A DNA stretch of 64,000 nucleotides from QHXW01 sp963752965 (GTDB lineage: Bacteria > Acidobacteriota > Terriglobia > Bryobacterales > Bryobacteraceae), in contig CAVWAJ010000013.1 of the NCBI GenBank assembly GCA_963752965.1, positions 372,001 to 436,000 on the forward strand, in the 5' to 3' direction. The notes under the pieces were generated by a model, which saw only the letters and a list, made by a program, of their open reading frames with translations, was not told the DNA's origin and searched no databases. A program made the translations under genes and the position numbers. The first letter of the stretch is position 1. Every line of letters starts with the position of its first letter. Shown here piece after piece: positions 1 through 7,910 of the stretch.

Positions 1-752
1 CGGCCCGTACGCGCCGCGGCGGGCAGCGTGACCGAGGGGCTATTGAAGTAAGACGCCGTGAAGCAGCCGCGCTGGCATTGGTCGCAGTAATGGCACGCAG
101 GGCGGCCATTCAGCGGGACTGTGAGGTTCGCGCTGCGATCCACGATCAGCTTCCAGCCGAATTTCTTTTCGACGATTTCCTTGGCCACCAGCTCGCCACA
201 GCTTAATCGCATGGGCGGCAGGAATCTGCTGTCGGGCAATTGCGGCAGGCCTTCGTAGGATCCGCTGATACCGATGTAGTTCTCGACTCGGTCGTAGTAC
301 GGCTCGAGGTCCTTGTAGCTGATGGGCCAATCCTGCCCGTAGCCATCGAGGCTGGCGGCTTTGAATTCGAAATCGCTATAGCGATAGCTCACGCGCGCCC
401 AACAGAACGTTTTGCCGCCCACTTGGCGGCCGCGAATCCACATGAACGGCTTGCCGGCGGGAAATGTGTAGGGGTGCTCGCTGTCGTTGACGAAGAACTG
501 CTGGCTGTAATCGTCACAGGCGTAACAGAGGCGCTGTACGGGCTGGTCTGTGAGCAGTTTCTTCTGGTTGCCAAAGCCGCGGTACTTGAGCTGGTAGGGC
601 CAGATGTGCTCGGTGAAATCGCGCGTGGGAACGCGTGGCGGTCCGGCCTCGAGCATCAGCACTTCCACACCTTTTTCGGTCAGTTCCTTGGCAACCCAGC
701 CGCCGCTGGCGCCGGAGCCGACCACAATCACATCGTAAGTTTTCGAAGCCAT
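1..752 (-). CDS. GMC-family oxidoreductase, N-terminal part (runs off left edge)
   Basis: FAD-dependent alcohol or sugar dehydrogenase of the GMC family; the 250 N-terminal residues are present and the C-terminus lies outside the window. The start is an ATG at 752. The dinucleotide-binding motif GSGASG sits at residues 12-17 of a typical beta-alpha-beta opening (YDVIVVGSG). A cysteine cluster CHYCDQCQRGC at 220-230 resembles that of the membrane gluconate/2-keto-gluconate dehydrogenase branch rather than plain choline dehydrogenase. In that branch a small Tat-exported subunit often accompanies the enzyme, but none can be seen here. It diverges from the Gfo/Idh/MocA dehydrogenase with 42 bases between the starts, so the two may share a control region and act on related polyols or sugars. 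The exact substrate cannot be read from the sequence. Confidence 0.88.
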   Translation of the reverse strand, partial: MASKTYDVIVVGSGASGGWVAKELTEKGVEVLMLEAGPPRVPTRDFTEHIWPYQLKYRGFGNQKKLLTDQPVQRLCYACDDYSQQFFVNDSEHPYTFPAGKPFMWIRGRQVGGKTFCWARVSYRYSDFEFKAASLDGYGQDWPISYKDLEPYYDRVENYIGISGSYEGLPQLPDSRFLPPMRLSCGELVAKEIVEKKFGWKLIVDRSANLTVPLNGRPACHYCDQCQRGCFTASYFNSPSVTLPAAARTG

Positions 753-794
753 GGAATAGTACCGGAAAGTGTACCATCTTGTGGAGGAGCGTTA

Positions 795-1892
795 ATGGCA
801 AACGGCAAAGTGAAGGTTGGGATCATCGGCTCGGGCTTCGAAGCGGACATTCATGCGGCATCTTTTCAGATCATGCCCGAGGAAGCGGAGGTCGTGGCGG
901 TGGCTTCTCCTACGCCCGGCCACCCCGAGGCCCTGGCACAGAAGCACGGCATTCCGCGTGTCTTTCACGATTACCGGGAAATGCTGAAGGAAAAAGATAT
1001 CGAGATGGTCACCATCAACGCGCCCAACGCACTGCACTGCCAGATGACGCGCGACATTGCGCAGGCCGGCAAGCACGTGGTGTGCGAGAAGCCGCTGGCC
1101 ATGACGCTCGAAGAGTGCGACGAGATGGTTGACGTCTGCAAAAAGCAAGGCGTGCTGCTCGCGTACGCCGAAGAACTGCTGTTCACCCCGAAATATGTGA
1201 AGGCCAAACAAATGGCGGACCAAGGCGCGTTCGGGAAAGTCTATCTGGTGAAGCAGAGCGAAAAGCATTCCGGGCCGCACGCCCCGTGGTTTTGGGATGT
1301 GGAGAAATCAGGCGGCGGCGTCTTCATGGACATGGGCTGCCACGGCATCGCGTTCGCGTATTGGTTTCTCGGCCGTCCCAAGATCAAGAGCGTGTTCTGC
1401 CAGATGGGCACGTACGCGCACGCCGATAAAACCAAGGGCGAAGACAACAGCATCTGCATCCTGGAGTTTGAGAACGGCGCGGTGGGATTGATTGAAGATA
1501 GCTGGGCCAAGCCCGGCGGCATGGACGACTGCGCGGAGATCTACGGCACGAAGGGCGTGAGCTATGCCGACCTGCACATGGGGAACGCGATTCCCACTTT
1601 CAGTGAGCCGGGTTATGGTTACGCGGTGGAGAAAGCTCCGACCACGCAGGGGTGGACGTATCCGGTTTTCGAAGAGTACTGGAATTACGGGCTGCCACAG
1701 GAGTTGCACCACTTCGCGCGGTGCGTACGCGGCAAGGAAGAACTGCGGTCGAGCGGCGAAGACGGCCGGTTGGTGCAGGAAGTGCTGCTTGCGGGCTATC
1801 AATCCGCCGGGACAGGCAAGAAGGTAGAACTGCCGTTCCGGCCCAAGGGCGTGAAGAAGCCGATTGACCTGTGGTGGAAGCCGGTAGAGTAA
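795..1892 (+). CDS. Gfo/Idh/MocA-family NAD(P)-dependent oxidoreductase
   Basis: A 365-residue sugar or inositol dehydrogenase-like protein. The N-terminal Rossmann fold carries GIIGSG at residues 9-14. EKP, the family motif whose lysine is catalytic, lies at 98-100. The C-terminal half has the mixed alpha/beta substrate domain with GGGVFMDMGCHG, the usual substrate-binding segment. The ATG at 795 is preceded by GGAGG-like sequence (783-788). A longer in-frame reading exists upstream but would run through the divergent GMC gene, so it is rejected. It is the first of three closely spaced rightward genes; the next starts 10 bases after its stop. No signal peptide is seen, so it is probably cytoplasmic. 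Substrate unknown. Confidence 0.9.
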   Translation: MANGKVKVGIIGSGFEADIHAASFQIMPEEAEVVAVASPTPGHPEALAQKHGIPRVFHDYREMLKEKDIEMVTINAPNALHCQMTRDIAQAGKHVVCEKPLAMTLEECDEMVDVCKKQGVLLAYAEELLFTPKYVKAKQMADQGAFGKVYLVKQSEKHSGPHAPWFWDVEKSGGGVFMDMGCHGIAFAYWFLGRPKIKSVFCQMGTYAHADKTKGEDNSICILEFENGAVGLIEDSWAKPGGMDDCAEIYGTKGVSYADLHMGNAIPTFSEPGYGYAVEKAPTTQGWTYPVFEEYWNYGLPQELHHFARCVRGKEELRSSGEDGRLVQEVLLAGYQSAGTGKKVELPFRPKGVKKPIDLWWKPVE

Positions 1893-1901
1893 GATACCAC
1901 T

Positions 1902-3176
1902 ATGACTTCATTTGATCGCCGTTATTTCATGAAGCTGGCCAGTGCTGCGCCACTGCTGGCGTACATCGGCGCGCAGGATTTCGCCCAGAAGGCACTGGGC
2001 GCGGTTAGCAAATCCGCCGCGAAAGAGAATATCTATTCGACCATCGGTGTGCGGTCGTTCATCAACGGCCGCGGCACGTGGACCTATTTGAGCGGCTCGC
2101 TTGAGTTACCCGAAGTGCGCGCGGCTAAGCAGGCGGCTGCGGAGCACTTTGTCGATATCTTCGAATTGCAACACGCCGCCAGCCGCCGGCTTGCGGAACT
2201 CTCGGGTGCGGAAGCCGGCATGGTGACTTCCGGCGCGGCGGGGGCCATCGCGTCCGCCACGGCAGCTTGTATTGCGGGAACCGATCCGGCCAAAATCTGG
2301 CAGCTTCCCGATACCACCGGCCTCAAGCACGAAGTGATCATGCACGGCGGGCGGAGTCCGTTCGATAGCGCTTCGCGGCTCGCCGGCGGCAAGCTGGTGG
2401 TGGCGCGCACGGAAGATGAAGTACGCTCGGCCATCAACGAACAGACGGCGATGATTTACACCACCTCGCTCGGCACGACGCTGGAGAAGCTGATCGCCAT
2501 CGCCAAAGACACGAAGGTGCCGCTGCTGCTCGACGATGCCGCCGGTATCCCGCCGATCGAAAACCTGAAACTCTACGCAAAGATGGGAGCTGATTTGTAT
2601 TGCTTCAGCGGCGGCAAGGGGCTATGCGGCCCGCAATGTTCCGGCGTGCTACTCGGCCGCAAGGACCTCATCGAGGCCGCGATGCTCAACACCAGCCCGT
2701 GGGAAGGCGCTGTGTGCCGCCCCATGAAAGTCGGCAAGGAAGAGGTCATGGGCTGTCTTGCGGCGATCGAAGCCTGGACGAAAATGGACCTCAACGCTCT
2801 CAACCGGCAGTGGAACGAGCGCGCCGTGCGAATCCAGAAGCTGATCGACACGGTTCCCGGCGTGAAGACCGAAATCCAGATTCCCGAAGAGGGCAACCGG
2901 TATCCCACGCTGATGGTGAGCTGGGATGAGGATGCCTGGGGATTCCGCGTAGCGGACTGCGACAAGAAGCTGCGTGAGGGAGAGCCGCGTATCGAAGTGC
3001 TGACTGCAAACAATCCGAGCCTGGTTCGGGCGCTCGAAGAACATCACAGCTCGAAGAGTGCCAAGAGCGCGGATCATATCGAAATCGTCTCCATGACGCT
3101 GCAGCCGGGCGAGGATCTGATCATCGGGAAGCGCATGCGCGAGATCCTGAGCGAGGCGCGCAAGAAAGCGGCGTGA
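1902..3176 (+). CDS. SelA-like PLP-dependent protein with Tat-type leader
   Basis: A 424-residue fold-type I PLP enzyme of the selenocysteine synthase/D-glucosaminate-6-phosphate ammonia-lyase branch. The probable PLP lysine is K239 in FSGGKGLCGPQ, and the paired aspartate is in LLLDDAAG (about 210-214). The N-terminus DRRYFMKLASAAPLLAYIG resembles a twin-arginine signal, which would suit export of a folded cofactor protein, although most SelA relatives are cytoplasmic. No tRNA-Sec or selB is seen nearby, so a role in selenocysteine synthesis is unlikely. An amino-acid or sugar-acid lyase role is more plausible but unproven. The stop overlaps the GTG of the following gene (GTGA), indicating translational coupling. 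Confidence 0.8.
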   Translation: MTSFDRRYFMKLASAAPLLAYIGAQDFAQKALGAVSKSAAKENIYSTIGVRSFINGRGTWTYLSGSLELPEVRAAKQAAAEHFVDIFELQHAASRRLAELSGAEAGMVTSGAAGAIASATAACIAGTDPAKIWQLPDTTGLKHEVIMHGGRSPFDSASRLAGGKLVVARTEDEVRSAINEQTAMIYTTSLGTTLEKLIAIAKDTKVPLLLDDAAGIPPIENLKLYAKMGADLYCFSGGKGLCGPQCSGVLLGRKDLIEAAMLNTSPWEGAVCRPMKVGKEEVMGCLAAIEAWTKMDLNALNRQWNERAVRIQKLIDTVPGVKTEIQIPEEGNRYPTLMVSWDEDAWGFRVADCDKKLREGEPRIEVLTANNPSLVRALEEHHSSKSAKSADHIEIVSMTLQPGEDLIIGKRMREILSEARKKAA

Positions 3177-4066
3177 AGAGCAACCTCGGCGCGTTCCTGC
3201 CGGCAGTTTTGACCGCCGTCGTGTGTACTGCTGGCGGCCAGAAGGCGCCGGATGAGAAACTCGCGGCCGCCGAATCGGCATTCGCGAAGTTGCAGCCCGA
3301 ACTGGAACGCGCCCAGGCGCAATGGGAGAAGACGGAAGCCCGTTCCGCGCCGGTCGATTGGACGATCACTCATGACATGGTGGTGCAGAGACGGATGGCG
3401 GGCCGCAACCAGTTCGATGGTAAGCGTGCAGACGATGTCGACCTCGAACACGAGGAAGTTGCCCGTTTCCGCCCCCACGATCAGTTCACGCTCTCGGCAT
3501 GGATCCGGCCCAAAGAGCTGACGGGCGCCATCCTCACGCGCGGCGAAGACGTAACGGAAGGGGAAGGTTATCGCCTTTATCTCAAGGGCGGTAAGGTGCA
3601 AGTAAACCTGGTCAAAAGCTGGCGGAACGATGCGCTGCGCGTGGAGGCGGGGCGCGCGATTGACCTGAATCAATGGCACAACGTGACTGTCACCTACGAT
3701 GGATCAGGTGCCGCCGGCGGCATCAAGATCTATGTCGATGGCCAGCCGCAGAAGGTGAAGGTCAAGTCCAATAGTCTCCACTCTTCGTTCGAGAGCAAGG
3801 AGCCCCTGCGAATCGGCGGTGGCGGCGGACCTGAGAACCGCTTTCGCGGCCAGATTCGCGGCGTTCGCATTTACAGAGCTGTTCTGACATCGGACGAAGT
3901 TGGCGTGCTCGCTACCGACACGCCGGTGAGCGCGCTGGTACAGATTCCGCCGGAGAAAAGAACGGCCGCTGAGTCCCGGAAGATCCGGCTGTATTTCCTG
4001 GATCGCGCCGCGCCGGTCCACATTCGGGAAGCCTGGCAGCGCGTGTGTGAGTCACGTAGCCAGTAA
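3173..4066 (+). CDS. LamG-domain exported protein, probably a fragment of a PSD1-type protein
   Basis: A 297-residue protein starting at GTG 3173, overlapping the upstream stop by 4 bases. Residues 1-22 look like a signal peptide. A helical stretch (about 25-60) is followed by a concanavalin-like LamG jelly roll at about 65-235 (FTLSAWIRP, WHNVTVTYDG, IKIYVDGQ). The C-terminal LYFLDRAAPVHIREAW segment resembles what precedes the PSD1 (DUF1553) domain in large cytochrome-linked proteins of Planctomycetes and Acidobacteria. Here the protein stops right after it. There is no haem motif, no DUF1549 and no DUF1553. It is therefore either a domain that was retained alone or a decayed remnant. The link to PSD1 proteins is my inference from wording of the sequence, not from an alignment. 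Confidence 0.65.
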   Translation: MKSNLGAFLPAVLTAVVCTAGGQKAPDEKLAAAESAFAKLQPELERAQAQWEKTEARSAPVDWTITHDMVVQRRMAGRNQFDGKRADDVDLEHEEVARFRPHDQFTLSAWIRPKELTGAILTRGEDVTEGEGYRLYLKGGKVQVNLVKSWRNDALRVEAGRAIDLNQWHNVTVTYDGSGAAGGIKIYVDGQPQKVKVKSNSLHSSFESKEPLRIGGGGGPENRFRGQIRGVRIYRAVLTSDEVGVLATDTPVSALVQIPPEKRTAAESRKIRLYFLDRAAPVHIREAWQRVCESRSQ

Positions 4067-4068
4067 GT

Positions 4069-4863
4069 CTATTGTGGCGTGGGCTCGGGCCCGGCGGCTT
4101 CGGAGCCGAGTCCGGCGTACTCCTCTTTCACCTTGATCACTTTGTTGCCGTTGAATGTGACGAAGACGATTTTGCCCGGTGGTGTGCCATACACCCAGTC
4201 TTCAATTTCCGTCCCGTCTTGATTCGTCTCGCGCGATTTGTGCACCGGGTGGCCCACCGCCAGCAACACCTGCTCACGATCCATGCCCTCCAAAACGCGC
4301 TTGTCGGCGATGGCCTTCTGCACGGCCGGCGGCAGGCTCTCTGCGTAGAGCTGAGTGGCAGAGTGCTTTTCGAAGTCAAACAGCGGCGCCAGAACTTTTT
4401 TCACATCCACTGACGTCAGGTTGGCCAGAGGCTTGTGATAGAGAAGTTCGATAACGGTCCCGGTGGTAGGATGAATCTCGCCGTTTGACACCGGCGCCGT
4501 CTGCGTGCCCATGCCGACCTGGACACGGTCATACCAGTGCCTGCCGCTCTTGAGACCACCGTTGATTTCAAGCAGGATCTTGTCATCTTCGAGAGTGACT
4601 TTAGTGATCTGCACCTGGTCGCCGGTTCGCGCCGCCGGGCCCATCTCCTTCGCGATGGCTTCCCATTGCTTCTTGTTGTAGGCTCCGGTCGATTCGAATT
4701 CCAGGGGCTTCTTGGATCGCGGAAGGAATGTCTTGGCGGTGGCGAACTCGGCTGTCAGCCCGCGCACCAGCTCGACGCGCTCATCGTACGTGAGTTTGTC
4801 GCTACCGCGGAACGGCACCGCCGCCACGATCAACGCCAGCGCCGCTGCCCCCAGGGGACGCAT
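4069..4863 (-). CDS. BamE-like exported protein
   Basis: A 264-residue protein beginning at ATG 4863 (MRPLGAAALALIV) with a signal peptide ending near VPFRGSD. The C-terminal 60 residues have a SmpA/BamE-like pattern: EGMDREQVLLAVGHP, then EDWVYGTPPGKIVFVTFNGNKVIKV. That pattern is a helix followed by beta strands used in envelope-assembly lipoproteins. No lipobox cysteine is seen. It lies one base after the stop of the CPBP protease gene, so the two are certainly co-transcribed, third in an operon behind the GHMP kinase. The function is probably envelope-related; the middle region (about 60-180) is not recognised. Confidence 0.6.
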   Translation of the reverse strand: MRPLGAAALALIVAAVPFRGSDKLTYDERVELVRGLTAEFATAKTFLPRSKKPLEFESTGAYNKKQWEAIAKEMGPAARTGDQVQITKVTLEDDKILLEINGGLKSGRHWYDRVQVGMGTQTAPVSNGEIHPTTGTVIELLYHKPLANLTSVDVKKVLAPLFDFEKHSATQLYAESLPPAVQKAIADKRVLEGMDREQVLLAVGHPVHKSRETNQDGTEIEDWVYGTPPGKIVFVTFNGNKVIKVKEEYAGLGSEAAGPEPTPQ

Positions 4864-4864
4864 G

Positions 4865-5713
4865 CTATTTCTCCACGGGTTCGTCAAGCAGCAGATTTCG
4901 TTGCGCCCGGACTGGCGCTTTCCACAAAAAGGCGAATAATACCACCAGAACGGCCGAGCACAAAACGCTTGCCTCGGGCCCGTATTCGCCGCCACTCCAC
5001 AGCGCCCCGGCGTTCCAGTGCATCTCGTAACCCGTTACTCCTATTTTAATCCCGCTCACGGTTGCGCCGAATAGCGGCAATGTAAAGTTCCATCCGAAAT
5101 GTAAACCGAACGGAAGCCAGAGGTCGCGGCTGCGCAGGAACGCATAGCCGAAAAGCACGCCAAATCCGGCGGTGTTGGCCACGCTAACGTACGAGGGATG
5201 GGGGTTGAAGGCGTGTAATAGACCGAAGACCACACCTACGGGCAAAATAGTAGAGTACGGTCCCGTGCTCCGCAGCAGCACCTGAAACCCGTACCCGCGG
5301 AACAGCACTTCCTCACCCGCAGCGCCGAACACCAGCATGATGAAGACCCACACAAACGTGCGCCAGTGAGCCTCCATGCCGCCCGGTTGCAAGCTGGCTG
5401 CGTGAGTCGCCAGCGGGCTAACCAGCACGACAAGCGCCGATGCGATTCCCCCTGCCAGCCCCCAGGCCAGATTGTGTGCCGAAGTCCGATTCCAGTGGAA
5501 GCCGATGTCCACTAGCCGTCTGCCCTCGTAAATGCGCAGTGTGAGAATGTTGGTGGCCACGGCCGAGACAAACACGCCAAATGCCGCGCCCGCAAACATC
5601 CCCAGCACCGCGGCCAGCCCGCTCAGCGCGAAGGCCGAAAGGAACAAAATGTAGAAGAAGATGTAAAGCCCAATTTGCAGCGAGACTCGCAGCGGATCCG
5701 CGTGCCCCGGCAT
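4865..5713 (-). CDS. CPBP-family intramembrane glutamic protease
   Basis: A 282-residue polytopic membrane protein with all three CPBP (CAAX/Abi) signatures: EEVLFRG at residues 134-140, FGLLH at 163-167, and HFGWN at 205-209. These supply the catalytic glutamates and histidines in the Rce1-type family. At least six hydrophobic segments are evident. I chose ATG 5713 (MPGHADPL), which lies two bases past the stop of the GHMP kinase gene; a longer reading would overlap that gene by about 50 bases. In bacteria such proteins take part in bacteriocin self-immunity or membrane-protein processing. The substrate here is unknown. Confidence 0.88.
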   Translation of the reverse strand: MPGHADPLRVSLQIGLYIFFYILFLSAFALSGLAAVLGMFAGAAFGVFVSAVATNILTLRIYEGRRLVDIGFHWNRTSAHNLAWGLAGGIASALVVLVSPLATHAASLQPGGMEAHWRTFVWVFIMLVFGAAGEEVLFRGYGFQVLLRSTGPYSTILPVGVVFGLLHAFNPHPSYVSVANTAGFGVLFGYAFLRSRDLWLPFGLHFGWNFTLPLFGATVSGIKIGVTGYEMHWNAGALWSGGEYGPEASVLCSAVLVVLFAFLWKAPVRAQRNLLLDEPVEK

Positions 5714-5715
5714 CG

Positions 5716-6726
5716 TCAATGGGCGGTCGGGCGGACGCGCACACCCTGCGGCGCCACGCACACCGGCAGCACGGTCGCCCCCTGGGCCGTAATCGCGCTA
5801 CTCACCCGCTCCTTTGCGCCGCGCTCCACGAGAAAGAAAACGCAGCCCCCGCCGCCGGCTCCGCAGACCTTCGCGCCCACAGCGCCCGAGCGCCGCGTCA
5901 CCTCCACCAGCCGGTCGATGAGCGGCGTGGTGATGCCCGGTGCGTTTTTCTTGCGATTCGTCCACTCTTCGCGCAGCAGGCGGGCCGCCTCCTTCCAATC
6001 CCCGCGCTCGAGTGCCCGCCGCATCGCCGAGGCAATCTCCGCGATGCGGTCGAAGTTCCGATGCACCGAGCGATCGCCGTCGATGTGCGCCTTCATAACT
6101 TCCCAGTTGTTGATGCCGGAGTTGCGCGGTTCGCCGGTGTATGCCAGCACGGTGCGCTCGTTCAGATCGTCGAGATCGACGGCCAGCGCCTTACGCACGA
6201 CGCCCACCTCGCTCAATTCGATCGCACTGACACCGCCGTACATGGCTGGGTAGTAATCCTGCGCACCCGTCGGCACGCGGATAATCTGCGCCTCGATGTT
6301 CTGCGAAATCTCCCGCAGCTTTTCAATCTTGTGACCCGCGCCGGTTAAACGGTTGAGTGCTGACGAAACCGCGATGATGAGCGTTGAAGATCCGGCAATG
6401 CCCGCGCCCGCCGGAGCTTCGGAATCCGTCGCGAGCTCGATGCCCGTTTCCGGCGCGAAGAACTTGACCAGATACGCCAGCAGCGGCAAACGGTATTTCT
6501 TCGCGGCTCGCAACGCATCCAACGAATCAAATGCTTCTTCGCCGCCAAGGTCCTTCGAGCGCAGCAAAATCTTCCGATCACCCCGTGTGGCCAGCCGGCA
6601 ACTCGCATACCGGTCCACGGCGAAGTTGACAGTCACCGCACCTGCATGACACAGATACAGCGGCCAAATATCGATCGTGCCTCCCGCGATGTCGACTCGG
6701 CACGGCGCCTTGGAAGATAGGATCAT
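5716..6726 (-). CDS. GHMP-family kinase, heptose/fucokinase-like
   Basis: A 336-residue small-molecule kinase. The first GHMP motif begins APCRVDIAGGT, the ATP loop is PAGAGIAGSS (about 100-110), and motif 3 is GAKVCGAGGGGCVFF near the C-terminus. This pattern is nearest to D-glycero-D-manno-heptose 7-phosphate kinase (HddA) and related sugar kinases, which act in heptose or GDP-sugar synthesis. The ATG at 6726 (MILSSKAP) is preferred to one at 6759, because the extra 11 residues would cover a perfect inverted repeat at 6731-6754 and match nothing in the family. It is the first gene of a leftward operon with the CPBP protease and the BamE-like protein. No partner heptose genes are seen nearby. 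Confidence 0.82.
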   Translation of the reverse strand: MILSSKAPCRVDIAGGTIDIWPLYLCHAGAVTVNFAVDRYASCRLATRGDRKILLRSKDLGGEEAFDSLDALRAAKKYRLPLLAYLVKFFAPETGIELATDSEAPAGAGIAGSSTLIIAVSSALNRLTGAGHKIEKLREISQNIEAQIIRVPTGAQDYYPAMYGGVSAIELSEVGVVRKALAVDLDDLNERTVLAYTGEPRNSGINNWEVMKAHIDGDRSVHRNFDRIAEIASAMRRALERGDWKEAARLLREEWTNRKKNAPGITTPLIDRLVEVTRRSGAVGAKVCGAGGGGCVFFLVERGAKERVSSAITAQGATVLPVCVAPQGVRVRPTAH

Positions 6727-6730
6727 GCTG

Positions 6731-6754
6731 ATGTTCGAACGAACCTTCGAACAT
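6731..6754. promoter_or_regulatory. Perfect 9-bp inverted repeat upstream of the GHMP kinase operon
   Basis: ATGTTCGAA and TTCGAACAT form perfect 9-base arms around a 6-base spacer. The repeat ends 5 bases before the chosen kinase start, between that start and the anti-sigma gene. It could be an operator for a dimeric repressor or a 5'-UTR hairpin. The regulator is not identified. Confidence 0.5.
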
Positions 6755-6784
6755 AGCACAGTAGCGGCGCCACCCTGATTCCCG

Positions 6785-7225
6785 CTAATGTTTCAGATCC
6801 GCGAGAGAACGAAGCCCGATCACGAACGCGACCAGCACGAAGGCGCCACCGCCGGCAAGGGCCGCGTTGAGAGTGAGAGCGTCCTTAGCGCCCCAAACCG
6901 GAACGAGCGGACTAACCCACCAGGCCAGCAGCGCGATAAGTGCAACAATGGCACCCCAACCAACAAAGTCCAGTAGCTCCGGAACGAACGATGGCCGCCG
7001 CGTGGCAGCCTCTCGATTCACGCGCCGCTGCACTGCAGGCGCAAACGCCGCCGATGGGCGCTGCCCTTCAAACTGGGCCCCTAGCGCCGCATCTACCGCC
7101 CGCAGTGCCCCCAGAAACTCGCGGCAGCCGCTGCATTGTGCCAGGTGAGAGTCCACACGCGCCCGCGTGTCGCCCACCAACTCCGCGTACTCTACCAGCA
7201 GCTCCTGGAACTCCCCACACGCCAT
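6785..7225 (-). CDS. Anti-sigma factor with zinc-finger N-terminus
   Basis: A 146-residue membrane protein. Residues H27, C31 and C34 (HLAQCSGC) form the HxxxCxxC motif of ZAS anti-sigma factors, which bind and hold the cognate ECF sigma in the cytoplasm. Two hydrophobic segments follow, at about 85-105 and 117-137. Its start lies 25 bases behind the stop of the sigma gene at 7251-7787, the usual order. The signal that releases the sigma factor is not evident. Confidence 0.82.
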   Translation of the reverse strand: MACGEFQELLVEYAELVGDTRARVDSHLAQCSGCREFLGALRAVDAALGAQFEGQRPSAAFAPAVQRRVNREAATRRPSFVPELLDFVGWGAIVALIALLAWWVSPLVPVWGAKDALTLNAALAGGGAFVLVAFVIGLRSLADLKH

Positions 7226-7250
7226 CTTAACTTTTGCCTTTTGCCTTGCC

Positions 7251-7787
7251 CTACCTCATCTTACTCCGCACCACCGCTTCCGCGAGTTCCTTGCGCGCAC
7301 GATGCAGATAAGTCTTTACCGTTCCCATGGGCCAATCGAGCAGCCGCGACACTTCTTCGTACGATCTCTCCTCCAGGTAGTAAAGCCGCAGCACCTGCTG
7401 ATGTTTCTCCGGCAGCTCCTGAAGATGCCGCAACACATCAATCCCCGCGTGCGTGGCCCGCCCGATGCCGCTCTTCTCCGCCGCGCGCGCCACGCTGGGC
7501 TCTTCGATCGAACTCTCTTTCTTTGTCGATCCCGCCTTCAGCGCGGTCAGGCACGTATTGCGCGTAATCGCGTAAATCCACGTGGATAGCGACGACTGCC
7601 CGCGAAATCCCGGAAGCCCTTTCCAGATGCGCACGAAAACCTCCTGTGCGATATCCTCCGCCAGCGCCGAGTCCGCCAGTATAGCCAAAGCCAGCCTGAA
7701 CACTCTGTTCTGAAATTCCGGCAACAGCCTGTCGAAAGCGTCCTGGTAGCGCTTTTGATCGAGACACGCGCTTATCTCCTGTTCCAT
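7251..7787 (-). CDS. ECF-type RNA polymerase sigma factor
   Basis: A 178-residue sigma-70-family protein with regions 2 and 4. Region 2 includes DIAQEVFVRIWKGL and STWIYAITRN (about 45-80). Region 4 includes LPEKHQQVLRLYYLEERSYEEVS and the helix GTVKTYLHRARKEL (about 125-170). It is directly followed by its anti-sigma factor. Its upstream region carries a promoter that is a near mirror image of the one for the divergent gene at 7911, so both are likely transcribed by this sigma factor itself, that is, by autoregulation. Confidence 0.93.
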   Translation of the reverse strand: MEQEISACLDQKRYQDAFDRLLPEFQNRVFRLALAILADSALAEDIAQEVFVRIWKGLPGFRGQSSLSTWIYAITRNTCLTALKAGSTKKESSIEEPSVARAAEKSGIGRATHAGIDVLRHLQELPEKHQQVLRLYYLEERSYEEVSRLLDWPMGTVKTYLHRARKELAEAVVRSKMR

Positions 7788-7819
7788 GCCGTCTCAGCAG
7801 CGGGGACACACCATCGCCG

Positions 7820-7893
7820 GTTTAGACCTTGTGCCGGGCCCAAAATGTTTCAACGGTCGTTGAAACATTCGTCCTTCATCCGCTAGTCTCAAC
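7820..7893. promoter_or_regulatory. Divergent, mirror-symmetric ECF-type promoters sharing a palindromic -35 region
   Basis: AATGTTTCAACG (7844-7855) and its perfect complement (7858-7869) are separated by only GT, giving two back-to-back TGAAAC boxes. On the plus strand TGAAAC (7861-7866) is followed after 19 bases by GTCTCAAC (7886-7893). On the minus strand TGAAAC (7852-7847) is followed after exactly 19 bases by GTCTAAAC (7827-7820). The last two elements match at 7 of 8 positions. ECF promoters commonly have GAAC/TGAAAC -35 and CGTC/GTCT -10 elements at this distance. Transcription would start just before the Shine-Dalgarno of the 7911 gene on one side and about 25-30 bases before the sigma gene on the other. 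Confidence 0.7.
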
Positions 7894-7910
7894 TCCAGAA
7901 GGAGAAACGA

